From NCBI RefSeq assembly GCF_025137375.1, contig NZ_CP073720.1, forward strand, positions 1,450,501-1,514,500: a stretch of DNA of 64,000 bases, read 5' to 3'. Numbering within the stretch: position 1 is the first letter of the stretch; every line of letters starts with the position of its first letter. The position numbers and the translations under genes were made by a program. This document shows, in pieces, positions 1 through 11,171 of the stretch. The notes under the pieces are model-generated. The model saw nothing but the letters and a program-made list of their open reading frames with translations, had not been told where the DNA came from and made no database searches. The stretch comes from Dactylosporangium fulvum. Its GTDB lineage: Bacteria; Actinomycetota; Actinomycetes; Mycobacteriales; Micromonosporaceae.

Positions 1-677
1 TGCGCCGGGCCCTGGCCGATCCGGCCCGCTCCGCCGAGGACCGGAGCCAGCTGATCAGCTCGATTCTGTCGGGGAAGGTCGGCGACGAGACCCTCACGCT
101 GCTCTCCGCCCTGGTGGGCGGGCGCTGGTCGGGTCCGGGGGCGCTGCTCGACGGCGTCGAGCGGCTCGGTGTCGACGCGCTGCTCTCCGCCGCGGACCAG
201 GCCGGGGAGCTGGCCGAGGTGGAGGACGAGCTCTTCCGCTTCGGGCAGGTCGTCTCCGGAGACCCGCGGCTCGCCGCGGCGCTCGCCGACTCGACCGCAC
301 CGCTGGCCTCCCGCCAGGAGCTGGTCCGCGACCTGGTCGACGGCAAGGTCAAGCCGGCGACATTCAGCCTCGCGCAGCTGGCGCTGGCCGGGTTCGGCGG
401 TCGCGGGTTCGACAGCTCGCTGTCCCGTCTCGTCGAGCTGGCCGCCGCCAAGCGCAATCGGTCCGTCGCCCACGTGACCACCGCGGTCGCGCTCACCGGT
501 GAGGAAGAGGATCGCCTGGCTGGTCGGCTCGCAGAGCTGTACGGTCGAGAGGTCTCCCTGAAGATCGACATTGATCCGCGCATCATCGGAGGCATGCGGG
601 TCCAGGTCGGTTCCGACCTTTACGACGGCACGGTCGCGCGCCGCCTCGCCGAGGCCCGCACGGCGCTCGCCAAATAA
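1..677 (+). CDS. atpH: ATP synthase F1 delta subunit, 5' end outside window
   Basis: The reading frame is open from base 3 and ends at TAA 675-677, giving about 224 visible residues with the start beyond the left edge. The C-terminal half (VALTGEEEDRLAGRLAELYGRE, then DPRIIGGMRVQVGSDLYDGTV) is the conserved OSCP/delta domain that ties the F1 head to the peripheral stalk. In many actinobacteria delta carries an extra N-terminal part or is fused to a b-type subunit, so the full protein may be longer than the usual 180 residues. The gene lies 40 bp before atpA in the same operon. I am confident of identity. The true length cannot be seen. Confidence 0.93.
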   Translation, partial: RRALADPARSAEDRSQLISSILSGKVGDETLTLLSALVGGRWSGPGALLDGVERLGVDALLSAADQAGELAEVEDELFRFGQVVSGDPRLAAALADSTAPLASRQELVRDLVDGKVKPATFSLAQLALAGFGGRGFDSSLSRLVELAAAKRNRSVAHVTTAVALTGEEEDRLAGRLAELYGREVSLKIDIDPRIIGGMRVQVGSDLYDGTVARRLAEARTALAK

Positions 678-717
678 TCCAGTCCCCGAAGCTTGATACT
701 CAGATAGAAGGTTGAGG

Positions 718-2355
718 ATGGCCGAGCTGACCATCTCCTCGGACGACATTCGGGGCGCACTCGAGCGCTACGTCTCGTCCGTTGATTCACGGATCTCCCG
801 CGAGGAGGTCGGCGTCGTCTCTTACGCCGGCGACGGTATCGCCCAGGTCGAGGGCCTGCCCTCGACGATGGCCAACGAGCTGCTCGAGTTCGAGGACGGC
901 ACGCTCGGCGTCTCGCTCAACCTCGACGTCCGGGAGATCGGTGTCGTCGTCCTCGGCAAGTTCGAGGGCATCGAGGAGGGCCAGCAGGTCAAGCGGACCG
1001 GCCGGGTGCTCTCGGTCCCGGTCGGCGACGCCTTCCTCGGCCGCGTGGTCAACCCGCTCGGCGAGCCGATCGACGGCCGCGGCGAGATCGCCAACGAGGG
1101 CCTTCGCGAGCTGGAGCTGCAGGCGCCCAACGTCATGGCCCGCCAGCCGGTGAAGGAATCCCTGCAGACCGGCATCAAGGCGATCGACGCCATGACCGCC
1201 ATCGGCCGGGGCCAGCGCCAGCTGATCATCGGCGACCGGAAGACGGGCAAGACCACGGTCGCGCTGGACACGATCATCAACCAGCGGGAAAACTGGAAGT
1301 CCGGCGACCCGAAGAAGCAGGTCCGCTGCATCTACGTCGCCATCGGACAGAAGGCCTCCACGGTCGCCGCCACCCGCGGGATCCTGGAGGAGCAGGGCGC
1401 GATGGAATACACCACCATCGTCTCCTCGCCCGCGTCCGACCCGGCCGGCTTCAAGTACCTCGCCCCCTACGCCGGTTCGGCCATCGGCCAGCACTGGATG
1501 TATGGCGGCAAGCACGTCCTGATCGTCTTCGACGACCTGACCAAGCAGGCCGAGGCGTACCGCGCCGTGTCGCTGCTGCTGCGCCGCCCGCCGGGCCGTG
1601 AGGCATACCCGGGCGACGTCTTCTACCTGCACTCCCGGTTGCTGGAGCGCTGCGCGAAGCTCTCCAACGACCTGGGCGGCGGCTCGATGACCGGTCTGCC
1701 GATCATCGAGACGAAGGCCAACGACATCTCGGCCTACATCCCGACCAACGTCATCTCGATCACCGACGGCCAGATCTTCCTCGAGTCCGACCTGTTCAAC
1801 CAGGGCGTCCGACCGGCTATCAACGTCGGCACCTCGGTGTCCCGGGTCGGTGGTTCCGCGCAGGTCAAGGGCATGCGCAAGGTCGCCGGCCGCCTGCGTC
1901 TCGACCTGGCGCAGTACCGCGAGCTCGAGGCGTTCTCGGCGTTCGCGTCCGACCTGGACAAGGCGTCGCGGGCCCAGTTGGACAAGGGCGCCCGCCTGGT
2001 CGAGCTGCTCAAGCAGCCGCAGTATTCGCCGTTCTCGGTCGAGGAGGAGATCATCACGATCTGGGCCGGCACTACGGGCCAGCTCGACGACGTCCCGGTC
2101 TCCGAGGTCCGCCGCTTCGAGTCGGAGCTGCTGCAGTACCTCCGCGGCAACCGCAAGGAGCTGCTGGTCAAGATCGCCGAGACCAAGGACCTCGACGACG
2201 AGACGGTCGACGGCCTCACCGAGGCCGTGAAGAGCTTCAAGCAGGTGTTCTCCGCCAAGGCGGACGAGGTGCACCTCAACGAGGCGCCGGCGGAGGCGCT
2301 GGAGGGTGAGCAGGCTCGCGAGACCGTCACCCGCCAGGTCCGGAAGTCGGGCTGA
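718..2355 (+). CDS. atpA: ATP synthase F1 alpha subunit
   Basis: This 545-residue protein is the non-catalytic nucleotide-binding subunit of the F1 head. It has the N-terminal beta-barrel, a Walker A motif GDRKTGKT at about residues 172-179, and the alpha-subunit signature near [18 protein letters not shown] start at ATG 718 (MAELTI) rather than the upstream TTG 712, because AGAAGG at 706-711 is correctly spaced for 718 and alpha subunits normally begin this way. The C-terminus carries an acidic, charged tail after the helical domain, as in other actinobacteria. It is followed 3 bp later by atpG, so the genes are co-transcribed and probably translationally coupled. Confidence 0.98.
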   Translation: MAELTISSDDIRGALERYVSSVDSRISREEVGVVSYAGDGIAQVEGLPSTMANELLEFEDGTLGVSLNLDVREIGVVVLGKFEGIEEGQQVKRTGRVLSVPVGDAFLGRVVNPLGEPIDGRGEIANEGLRELELQAPNVMARQPVKESLQTGIKAIDAMTAIGRGQRQLIIGDRKTGKTTVALDTIINQRENWKSGDPKKQVRCIYVAIGQKASTVAATRGILEEQGAMEYTTIVSSPASDPAGFKYLAPYAGSAIGQHWMYGGKHVLIVFDDLTKQAEAYRAVSLLLRRPPGREAYPGDVFYLHSRLLERCAKLSNDLGGGSMTGLPIIETKANDISAYIPTNVISITDGQIFLESDLFNQGVRPAINVGTSVSRVGGSAQVKGMRKVAGRLRLDLAQYRELEAFSAFASDLDKASRAQLDKGARLVELLKQPQYSPFSVEEEIITIWAGTTGQLDDVPVSEVRRFESELLQYLRGNRKELLVKIAETKDLDDETVDGLTEAVKSFKQVFSAKADEVHLNEAPAEALEGEQARETVTRQVRKSG

Positions 2356-2358
2356 GCC

Positions 2359-4718
<2,360 letters not shown>

Positions 4719-4734
4719 CCTGCCGTTCCAGCAT

Positions 4735-4776
4735 CGAGAGAAGGCGTGGACCCGGCGGGGTCCGCGCCTTCTCTCG
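4735..4776 (+). terminator. Strong hairpin between atpD and atpC
   Basis: A near-perfect inverted repeat has arms beginning CGAGAGAAGGCG and ending CGCCTTCTCTCG, with the stem continuing inward through GGACCC/GGGTCC. No long T-run follows, as is common in high-GC actinobacteria. It lies inside the ATP synthase operon, so it may act as a partial terminator or an mRNA 3'-end stabiliser that sets atpC expression apart from atpAGD. Confidence 0.75.
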
Positions 4777-5032
4777 TTCCGCTGGATCGCCTTGTGCCGA
4801 AGCAACACCCGCGGTGGAAAATTTCAGCGAATGCCCACCGTTGCCCGGTGACGTGCGTCACGCTCTGAAGTATTGGAAACTCACTTCGGGTAGTCGTCCC
4901 GGTCAATCCCGCAGCATCGCACTTCATCCGTTCCGGAGCTGTTGTGCCAACGTGGCGAGGGCCACTGCTCGACCGCCCGGATCATTGACTAGACTCGTCC
5001 AAACCGAATCGCGCACACGAGGAGTAACTAGC
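4777..5032 (+). other. Non-coding gap before atpC, possible weak promoter
   Basis: About 256 bp separate the hairpin from atpC. The frame is open upstream of atpC from about 4814, but that stretch resembles no AtpC sequence and I reject it as coding. TAGACT at 4990-4995 could be a -10 element, but I see no convincing -35. A separate atpC promoter is therefore possible but unproven. Confidence 0.4.
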
Positions 5033-5317
5033 GTGGCGAGGCAACTGCACGTCGAGCTCGTAGCCGTCGAGGAAAAGGTGTGGTCCGGCGACGCCGACAT
5101 GATTGTCGCCCGCACGACCGAGGGTGAGCTCGGTGTGCTCCCCGGCCACACTCCACTGCTCGGCCAGCTCGCCGAGCCCGGCCAGGTGCGCATCAAGCAG
5201 TCGGGCAAGGAGATCGCCTTCGACGTCTCGGGCGGATTCCTCTCGGTCACCGCATCCGGGGTGACGGTGCTCGCCGAGAGCTGCGCTCCCGCTTCTTCCT
5301 CCGCTGCGGCGCACTAG
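5033..5317 (+). CDS. atpC: ATP synthase F1 epsilon subunit, lacking C-terminal helices
   Basis: The product is 94 residues from GTG 5033 with GAGGAG at 5019-5024. The N-terminal beta-sandwich is intact: [20 protein letters not shown], then [13 protein letters not shown], then [20 protein letters not shown]. It then ends in a short Ala/Ser tail. Ordinary epsilon subunits have 120-140 residues and finish with two helices that can extend into F1 and inhibit ATP hydrolysis. Those helices are absent. Only 15 bp separate the stop from the next gene, so no frameshifted remainder can be hidden there. The protein should still attach gamma to the c-ring but cannot use the classical epsilon latch. Confidence 0.93.
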   Translation: MARQLHVELVAVEEKVWSGDADMIVARTTEGELGVLPGHTPLLGQLAEPGQVRIKQSGKEIAFDVSGGFLSVTASGVTVLAESCAPASSSAAAH

Positions 5318-5332
5318 GCAGAGGCGGCGAAG

Positions 5333-5788
5333 GTGAGGATCGTCGAGGCAATCGGGATCGGCGTCCTCATCCTGCTCGCCGCACTGGCGCTGCTGTTCCT
5401 GCGCCGCATGGTCATCACCCGCCGGGGTGGCACGATCGAGCTCGGCGTGCGGTTGAGCACCATGGTGCCCGGCCGTGGCTGGTCCGCGGGCCTCGCGAGG
5501 TTCGCCGGCGACGACCTACGGTGGTATCGCATCTTCAGTTTCTGGCCAGGCCCACGTCGGGTGCTTTCCCGGCGTGGGCTTGCCGTTGACCGACGCCGCG
5601 CCCCCGACGCCGCCGAGCGCCTCGTGCTGCCGCCGGACTGGGTCATCGTCCGCTGCGTCACCCGCCGGTCCCCGGTCGAGATCGCGATGGCCGAGCGGGC
5701 GTTGACCGGCTTCCTGTCCTGGGTCGAGGCAGCCCCTCCCGGCGAGTCGACCCCGGACACCCGTCCGTACCGCTACCGGGCCGGCTGA
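5333..5788 (+). CDS. DUF2550 membrane-anchored protein
   Basis: The 151-residue protein has one N-terminal membrane segment (about residues 4-24, rich in Ile/Leu/Ala) followed by a basic cytoplasmic-type domain (LRWYRIFSFWPGPRRVL, then VIVRCVTRRSPVEIAMA). This is the DUF2550 family found directly after atpC in many actinobacteria, including mycobacteria. Its function is unknown. It starts at GTG 5333, 15 bp after the atpC stop, and so belongs to the same transcription unit. Confidence 0.88.
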   Translation: MRIVEAIGIGVLILLAALALLFLRRMVITRRGGTIELGVRLSTMVPGRGWSAGLARFAGDDLRWYRIFSFWPGPRRVLSRRGLAVDRRRAPDAAERLVLPPDWVIVRCVTRRSPVEIAMAERALTGFLSWVEAAPPGESTPDTRPYRYRAG

Positions 5789-5815
5789 CGGTCCCGGTGA
5801 CCGGCTGGGCCAGGC

Positions 5816-6388
5816 TCAGCGGGAGCCGCCGGGGACCCACTTCACGTCGCCGCCCGGGTTGGCGATCCGGCACAGGATGAACAGCAGGTCGGAGAGGCGG
5901 TTCAAGTACCGCAACGCGACCGGGCTCGTCGTGTCCGGCTCCACCTCCATCAGGGCCCACGCGCTGCGCTCCGCACGGCGGGTCACCGTGCGCGCCACGT
6001 GCAGCAGCGCCGCGCCGGGGGTGCCGCCGGGCAGGATGAACGAGTCCAGCTTGGGCAGCCGCGGGTTGAACTCGTCACACCACGCCTCGAGCCGCTCGAC
6101 CTGCGCCTCGGTGACCCGCAGCGGCGGATGCGCCGGCTCCGGCGTGATCGGGTTGCACAGGTCCGCCCCCACGTCGAAGAGGTCGTTCTGCACGACGGTC
6201 AGCACGTCGCGCACCTCGTCGGCCAGGTCGCCGAGCGCCAGCGCCACCCCGATGGCCGCGTTCGCCTCGTCAACGTCGGCGTAGGCGCCGATGCGCGGGT
6301 GTGTCTTCAGGACCCGGGAGAAGTCCCCGAGTCCCGTCTCGCCGGCGTCACCGGTCTTGGTGTAGATGCGCGTGAGGTGAATAGCCAT
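5816..6388 (-). CDS. PduO-type ATP:cob(I)alamin adenosyltransferase
   Basis: The 190-residue protein begins [20 protein letters not shown], the PduO ATP-binding loop. It continues with the family helices ([12 protein letters not shown], then [13 protein letters not shown], ending [18 protein letters not shown]). It transfers adenosine from ATP to cob(I)alamin to make coenzyme B12, the cofactor of the two mutases in this window. I start at ATG 6388; the open frame reaches further upstream but the extension has no family resemblance. TACTGT lies 7 nt before the ATG on this strand and could be the -10 of a leaderless mRNA. The gene is divergent from murA. Confidence 0.93.
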   Translation of the reverse strand: MAIHLTRIYTKTGDAGETGLGDFSRVLKTHPRIGAYADVDEANAAIGVALALGDLADEVRDVLTVVQNDLFDVGADLCNPITPEPAHPPLRVTEAQVERLEAWCDEFNPRLPKLDSFILPGGTPGAALLHVARTVTRRAERSAWALMEVEPDTTSPVALRYLNRLSDLLFILCRIANPGGDVKWVPGGSR

Positions 6389-6416
6389 GCCTTCGACAGT
6401 ACGGAATGCCCCTACG

Positions 6417-7700
6417 ATGGCGGACGTGGACGTGATCCGTGTTGTGGGCGGCGCTCGGCTGGACGGCGACGTCTCCGTGGTCGGAGCCAAGAACTCGGCC
6501 TTGAAGCTCATGGCGGCAGCGCTGCTGGCGACCGGCCGGTCGGTGCTCACCAACGTGCCCCGCATCACCGACATCGCCATCATGGCCGAGGTCCTGCGCC
6601 GGCTCGGGTGCGACGTCGAGCAGGACGGCGACCGGGTGATCATCGACGTGCCCGAGCAGTTGGGCGCCGAGGCCGACTACGACCTCGTCCGCCGCCTGCG
6701 GGCCTCGATCTGCGTGCTCGGCCCGCTGCTCGCCCGCTGCGGCCACGTGCGGGTCGCCCACCCCGGCGGCGACGCCATCGGCTCGCGAGGCCTCGACATG
6801 CACGTGGAGGGGCTGCGCCGGATGGGTGCGGACATCTCCGGTGAGCACGGGTTTGTCATCGCCACGGCGCCGAAGTTGCACGGCGCCACCATCTGGCTCG
6901 ACTTCCCCAGCGTGGGCGCGACGGAAAACCTGCTGATGGCGGCGGTGCTGGCCAACGGCCGCACCGAGATCGACAACGCCGCGCGCGAGCCGGAGATCGT
7001 CGACATCTGCCGGATGCTGACGGACATGGGCGCCGACATCGAGGGCGCCGGCAGTTCGCGCCTCGTCGTGCAGGGCGTCAGTGAGCTGCACCCCGTGGAG
7101 CACCGCACGGTCGGCGACCGGATCGTGGCCGGCACCTGGGCGTTCGGCGCGGCGATGACCCGCGGTGACGTGACCGTCCACGGCATCGACCCGGGGTTCC
7201 TGGAGATCGCGCTCGACAAGGTCGTCACCGCCGGCGGCGAGGTCACCACCGGTCCGGACTCGTTCCGGGTGCGGATGGCCGAGCGGCCCCGCGCCGTCGA
7301 CATCGTCACCCTGCCGTATCCGGGCTTCGCGACCGACCTGCTGCCGATGGCGGTCGGCCTGGCGTCGGTCAGCGAGGGATCCTCGCTGGTCACCGAGAAC
7401 ATCTTCGACGGCCGGTTCATGTTCATCAACGAGATGTCCCGGCTGGGCGCCGACATCCGCACGGACGGCCACCACGCCGTGATCCGCGGCAAGCAGCGCC
7501 TGTCCGGCGCGCCGGTCACCGCGACCGACATCCGGGCCGGCGCGGGCCTGGCGATCGCCGGTCTGTGCGCGGACGGCATCACCGAGATCCGCCACGTGCA
7601 CCACATCGACCGCGGCTACCCGAGCTTCGAGTCGGACCTGCGGGGCCTGGGCGTCGAGGTGGAGCGGGCGGTGGCCCCGCCCGACGAGTTCGACTTCTGA
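6417..7700 (+). CDS. murA: UDP-N-acetylglucosamine 1-carboxyvinyltransferase, Asp-type active site
   Basis: The product is about 427 residues. It performs the first committed step of peptidoglycan synthesis, moving enolpyruvate from PEP to UDP-GlcNAc. [20 protein letters not shown] is the family N-terminus (Lys of AKNS binds substrate). The catalytic loop normally carries Cys in GGCAIG; here it reads GGDAIG, with Asp at about residue 119. Such Asp-type enzymes, as in mycobacteria, are not alkylated by fosfomycin. The start is uncertain. ATG 6417 fits homologue length, ATG 6387 has a GAGGTGA motif 6 nt upstream, and GTG 6426 lies 7 nt after TACGAT and could be leaderless. Confidence 0.93.
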   Translation: MADVDVIRVVGGARLDGDVSVVGAKNSALKLMAAALLATGRSVLTNVPRITDIAIMAEVLRRLGCDVEQDGDRVIIDVPEQLGAEADYDLVRRLRASICVLGPLLARCGHVRVAHPGGDAIGSRGLDMHVEGLRRMGADISGEHGFVIATAPKLHGATIWLDFPSVGATENLLMAAVLANGRTEIDNAAREPEIVDICRMLTDMGADIEGAGSSRLVVQGVSELHPVEHRTVGDRIVAGTWAFGAAMTRGDVTVHGIDPGFLEIALDKVVTAGGEVTTGPDSFRVRMAERPRAVDIVTLPYPGFATDLLPMAVGLASVSEGSSLVTENIFDGRFMFINEMSRLGADIRTDGHHAVIRGKQRLSGAPVTATDIRAGAGLAIAGLCADGITEIRHVHHIDRGYPSFESDLRGLGVEVERAVAPPDEFDF

Positions 7701-7719
7701 CGCGGCCCCGGCGGCCGGC

Positions 7720-8028
7720 TCAGAAGTTGATCATTCGCCTGGCCCGGTCGAGTTCGTCCGCGAAGACGAGCACGCGGACCATCCCGTCGCGTCCGGTGGC
7801 GAGGGTGGCGCGCACCCCGTTGTGCCGGAGGCGGTCCCGCACGTCGCGGGCGAACGCCAGGTCGCCGATGACGGAGACGGACCGCAGGAGGCCGTAGTCG
7901 TCGGTGGTGGCCGGTGTGAGGGATATGCCACTGGGCGCCCCACTGTGCTTGATCAGTCGGATGATGAAGACGAGCGCGGCGAGCACGCCGGCGGAGGCGG
8001 CCCAACCCGCGAGGTACATGAGGGGCAC
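7720..8028 (-). CDS. Small membrane protein with DUF2007-like domain
   Basis: The product is 102 residues from GTG 8028, or 99 from ATG 8019. A single membrane segment (about residues 4-24, YLAGWAASAGVLAALVFIIRL) is followed by a soluble part (VIGDLAFARDVRDRLRHNGV, then VRVLVFADELDRARRMI). That part resembles DUF2007, a small ferredoxin-like fold described as a putative signal-transducing domain. CAAACT sits exactly 6 nt before GTG 8028, the spacing of a leaderless start seen at other genes here. The gene is divergent from the dehydrogenase at 8096. Its role is unknown. Confidence 0.72.
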   Translation of the reverse strand: MPLMYLAGWAASAGVLAALVFIIRLIKHSGAPSGISLTPATTDDYGLLRSVSVIGDLAFARDVRDRLRHNGVRATLATGRDGMVRVLVFADELDRARRMINF

Positions 8029-8095
8029 GTGGACAGTTTGCCACCGACGGGTAACGCAGCGTAGCCAGTTGGGTTCAAGAAACCGAGGAGAGAAC

Positions 8096-8947
8096 ATGGC
8101 GGGTCGTCTTGCGGTCATCGGAGCGGGGCTGATGGGGTCTGGAATCGCCCAGGTCGCCGCACAGGCCGGTTGGGAGGTGACGCTCCGGGACCTGAACGAC
8201 GAGGCCGTCCAGCGGGGTCTCAGCGGCATCCGCGCGAGCCTCGGCAAGTTCGCGAGCAAGGGCACGATCAGCGAGGCCGACGTCGAGGCCGCGCTCGCCC
8301 GCATCCACCCCACCACCGACCTCGACGCGGCCGCGAACGCCGACATCGTGGTGGAGGCCGTGTTCGAGCGGCTGGACGTCAAGCACGAGGTCTTCCGTGC
8401 GCTGGACAAGATCTGCAAGCCGAACGCGGTACTGGCGACGAACACCTCCGCCATCCCGGTGACCCAGATCGCGGCGGTCATCGAGCGGCCGGAGCGGGTC
8501 GTCGGCACCCACTTCTTCTCGCCGGTCCCGGTCATGAAGCTCTGCGAGCTCGTCCGCGGGTACAAGACCTCCGACGAGACGCTGGCGGCCGTCCGGGCCT
8601 TCGCCGAGGAGATCGGCAAGACCTGCGTCGTGGTCAACCGCGACGTCGCCGGGTTCGTCACCACACGGCTCATCGCGGCGCTGGTCGTCGAGGCGGTCAA
8701 ACTCGTCGAGAGCGGCGTGGTCAGCGCCGAGGACCTCGACCTGGCCTGCAAGCTCGGCTTCGGCCACGCCATGGGCCCGCTGGCGACGACCGACCTGACC
8801 GGCGTCGACGTGCTCTACCACGCGACCAAGAACATCCACACCGACACCGACGACCCGAAGTTCTTCCCGCCGGAGCTGCTCGCCCGGATGGTGACCGCGG
8901 GTGATCTGGGCCGGAAGACCGGCAAGGGCTTCTACACGTACTCGTGA
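8096..8947 (+). CDS. 3-hydroxybutyryl-CoA dehydrogenase
   Basis: This 283-residue single-copy enzyme has an N-terminal NAD-binding fold with GAGLMGSGIAQ and a C-terminal dimerisation domain ending GRKTGKGFYTYS. The catalytic His is in THFFSPVPVMKL, and NRDVAGFVTTR is a family signature. It interconverts 3-hydroxybutyryl-CoA and acetoacetyl-CoA, so it fits between thiolase and crotonase in the ethylmalonyl-CoA pathway and in fatty-acid breakdown. GAGGAG at 8085-8090 sets ATG 8096; the frame is open further upstream without family similarity. The last 16 bp overlap the 3' end of the opposing histidine-kinase gene. Confidence 0.94.
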   Translation: MAGRLAVIGAGLMGSGIAQVAAQAGWEVTLRDLNDEAVQRGLSGIRASLGKFASKGTISEADVEAALARIHPTTDLDAAANADIVVEAVFERLDVKHEVFRALDKICKPNAVLATNTSAIPVTQIAAVIERPERVVGTHFFSPVPVMKLCELVRGYKTSDETLAAVRAFAEEIGKTCVVVNRDVAGFVTTRLIAALVVEAVKLVESGVVSAEDLDLACKLGFGHAMGPLATTDLTGVDVLYHATKNIHTDTDDPKFFPPELLARMVTAGDLGRKTGKGFYTYS

Positions 8948-11118
8948 CGCTCGGCACCGTCGTGCGCGCCGGACGGCGCGACGTCCGCCGCCGGGACGGT
9001 GAAGCTGAACCGGCTGCCGCCGCCGGGATTGTCGGCGACGGTGATCGTGCCGCCGTGCCGGTCGACGACCCGGCGGCAGATGGCCAAGCCCAGCCCGGTG
9101 CCGCCGTACGGCTGTCCCTCGTGCGCCCGGTGGAACGACTCGAAGATGTGCGGCTTGTCCGCGTCCGGCACGCCGATGCCGCGGTCGGCCACGTCGACCC
9201 GGATCCAGCCGGGCCGGTCCACCACGGCGCTGATGTCGATCTTCGGGGTCCGGCCCAGGTGGACGTACTTCAACGCGTTGCCGATCAGGTTGTCGAGCAC
9301 CTGTCGCAGCATCGCCGGGTCGGCATCGACGACGGGCAGCGGCCCCACGTAGATGTCCGGCCGCACGGCGAGGTGGTTCACCCGCTCGGCCACGACCTCG
9401 GACACCAGCTCGGCGAGGCTGATCGGCTGCGTGCGCAGCGCCGCGTCCCGGGCCGTGGTGTAGGCCAGCAGGTCGTCGATCAGCCGGCGCATGCGGATCA
9501 CACCGGCGCTGACCCGGTCGATGCTCTGCAGCGCCTCGCGGGCGTGGTGCGGCGCACCGGACAGCGCGTCGTGCGCCATCTCGGCGTGTGCCGCGAGGAC
9601 GGTCAGCGGGTTCTTCAGGTCGTGCGCGACGATCCCGGCGAACGCGGCCAGCTCGGCCTCACGCTCGCGGGTCGCGGTCACGTCGTGGAACACGGCGATC
9701 GCGCCCCGGCGGCCGTCGACGTCGAACGGGCGGCCACTGACCGAGAGCAGCAGGCCTTCGGGGTGGCCGGGGTTGCGGATGACCATCTCGACCCGGTCCG
9801 TCGACTCGCCGGCCAGGGCGCGGACGAGCGGCAACTCCTCGGCGGGGAAGGGGGTGACGCCGTCGGGCCGGTAGATGCCGTAGTGCGCCTGCCAGTTCGC
9901 CACGCCGTCGATGTCGGCGTTCACACCGAGCATCGCCTTCGCGGCCGGGTTGTGGACGAGAAACGCGCCGTCCTCGTCGACCACCCCCACACCGTCACTG
10001 ATCCGCTCCAGGATGCCGTTGAGCAGTGCCACCTGGCGGTGTGCCGACCGCTGCGCCTCCCGCAGCTCGGCGGTGGCGGCCACGACCCCGGCCTCGGCCC
10101 GCAGCCGCGCACCGGCGAGCGCCCACAGCATCGCGCCGACCAGCAGCGTGAGCATCGTCCCGCCCACGCCGACCGTCCACGGCAGCAGCGGTGACCCGCC
10201 GCTGAGCCCGGCGGAGTCGGCGGTGACGACCAGCCGCCACTGCCGGTTGGCGATCGGGACCGCCACCTCGCGCCGCAGGTCCGGGCGCGTGGCCCGGCCG
10301 CGGTGCAGCGAGGCGACCAGCGTCTCCTGGCCCCCGCCGTTGGCCGCGAGCAGGTTGACGTCGACCTGACCGCGGGTCGCCTGGGTGAGCACCCAGCCGG
10401 CGAAGTCCTGGCCGCGCAGCCCGAGGATCACCCAGCCCTTGAACATCTGCCGGCCGCTCGAGTCCGGCACGCCCAGGACCGGGGTGGCCATCACGAACGA
10501 CATCTGCTGCTCCTCGACCGGCAGGTCCCGGTCGCGGAGCAGCACGTACGTGTCCGACACGGCGGGCCCGCCCGCCCGTCGCGACTCGTTCAGCGCCGCC
10601 GTCGGCTCGGCCGACTGCGACAGGTCGACGCTGGCCGCGATCGCCGATCTGCCGTCCAGCGGGCGGGAGAAGATCGTGAAGAGGTGCTCCCGCCCGCTGC
10701 CCTCGGCCCGCAGCTCGAGGTTGGTCACGCCGCGCTCCCGCCAGTACCGCTGGATCTCCGCGAGCCGCCCGTCCTCCGCGGCGATCGCGAAGACGAGTGA
10801 CGTGGCGCCGGCGAGCCCGGCGTCGCGCAGCGGTGCCGTGGTGGCGGTGAAGTCGTCGAAGGTGAGGGTCTCGTGCGCGCCGAGCGCCGCCGCGACCGTG
10901 CGCAGCGTGTCCAGGTACCGATGGATCTCCGTGCGGACGGCGGCCTCCGCGAGCGACGTGTCGCGGTCCAGCAGGGCGAGCGCACGCGCGTGCCGGCCGT
11001 CGCGGATCGACCCGGCCGCGTGCCACGACGCCGCGAGGCCGAGGGCGACGACGAGCCCGATCGCCAGGATACCGGCCGTGCCGGCCTGCCGGATCGCCCT
11101 GCGCAGCCGTCCCGTCAC
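8932..11118 (-). CDS. Orphan sensor histidine kinase with CHASE and PAS domains
   Basis: The 728-residue protein has membrane helix 1 at about 13-34, an extracellular CHASE-type sensor at about 45-290, helix 2 at about 312-335, a PAS domain at about 365-485 (ERISDGVGVVDEDGAFLVHN) and a kinase core. The phosphoacceptor is His499 in VAHDLKNPLT. The ATP site has Asn614 (DNLIGNALKYV), DRGIGVP and GGTGLGLAICR. CHASE domains sense small ligands outside the cell; the ligand here is unknown. No response regulator lies nearby, so its partner is elsewhere. It starts at GTG 11118 with no clear ribosome-binding site. Confidence 0.92.
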   Translation of the reverse strand: MTGRLRRAIRQAGTAGILAIGLVVALGLAASWHAAGSIRDGRHARALALLDRDTSLAEAAVRTEIHRYLDTLRTVAAALGAHETLTFDDFTATTAPLRDAGLAGATSLVFAIAAEDGRLAEIQRYWRERGVTNLELRAEGSGREHLFTIFSRPLDGRSAIAASVDLSQSAEPTAALNESRRAGGPAVSDTYVLLRDRDLPVEEQQMSFVMATPVLGVPDSSGRQMFKGWVILGLRGQDFAGWVLTQATRGQVDVNLLAANGGGQETLVASLHRGRATRPDLRREVAVPIANRQWRLVVTADSAGLSGGSPLLPWTVGVGGTMLTLLVGAMLWALAGARLRAEAGVVAATAELREAQRSAHRQVALLNGILERISDGVGVVDEDGAFLVHNPAAKAMLGVNADIDGVANWQAHYGIYRPDGVTPFPAEELPLVRALAGESTDRVEMVIRNPGHPEGLLLSVSGRPFDVDGRRGAIAVFHDVTATREREAELAAFAGIVAHDLKNPLTVLAAHAEMAHDALSGAPHHAREALQSIDRVSAGVIRMRRLIDDLLAYTTARDAALRTQPISLAELVSEVVAERVNHLAVRPDIYVGPLPVVDADPAMLRQVLDNLIGNALKYVHLGRTPKIDISAVVDRPGWIRVDVADRGIGVPDADKPHIFESFHRAHEGQPYGGTGLGLAICRRVVDRHGGTITVADNPGGGSRFSFTVPAADVAPSGAHDGAERHEYV

Positions 11119-11171
11119 CTCGCACTGTTCGGCAACGGTCCGGCAACTCTGAGGATTTCAGCCGCGCGTGA

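Noticed and set aside
4814..5032. In-frame N-terminal extension of atpC
   Set aside because: The extension has no epsilon-subunit similarity. GTG 5033 has a good ribosome-binding site and fits the family start.
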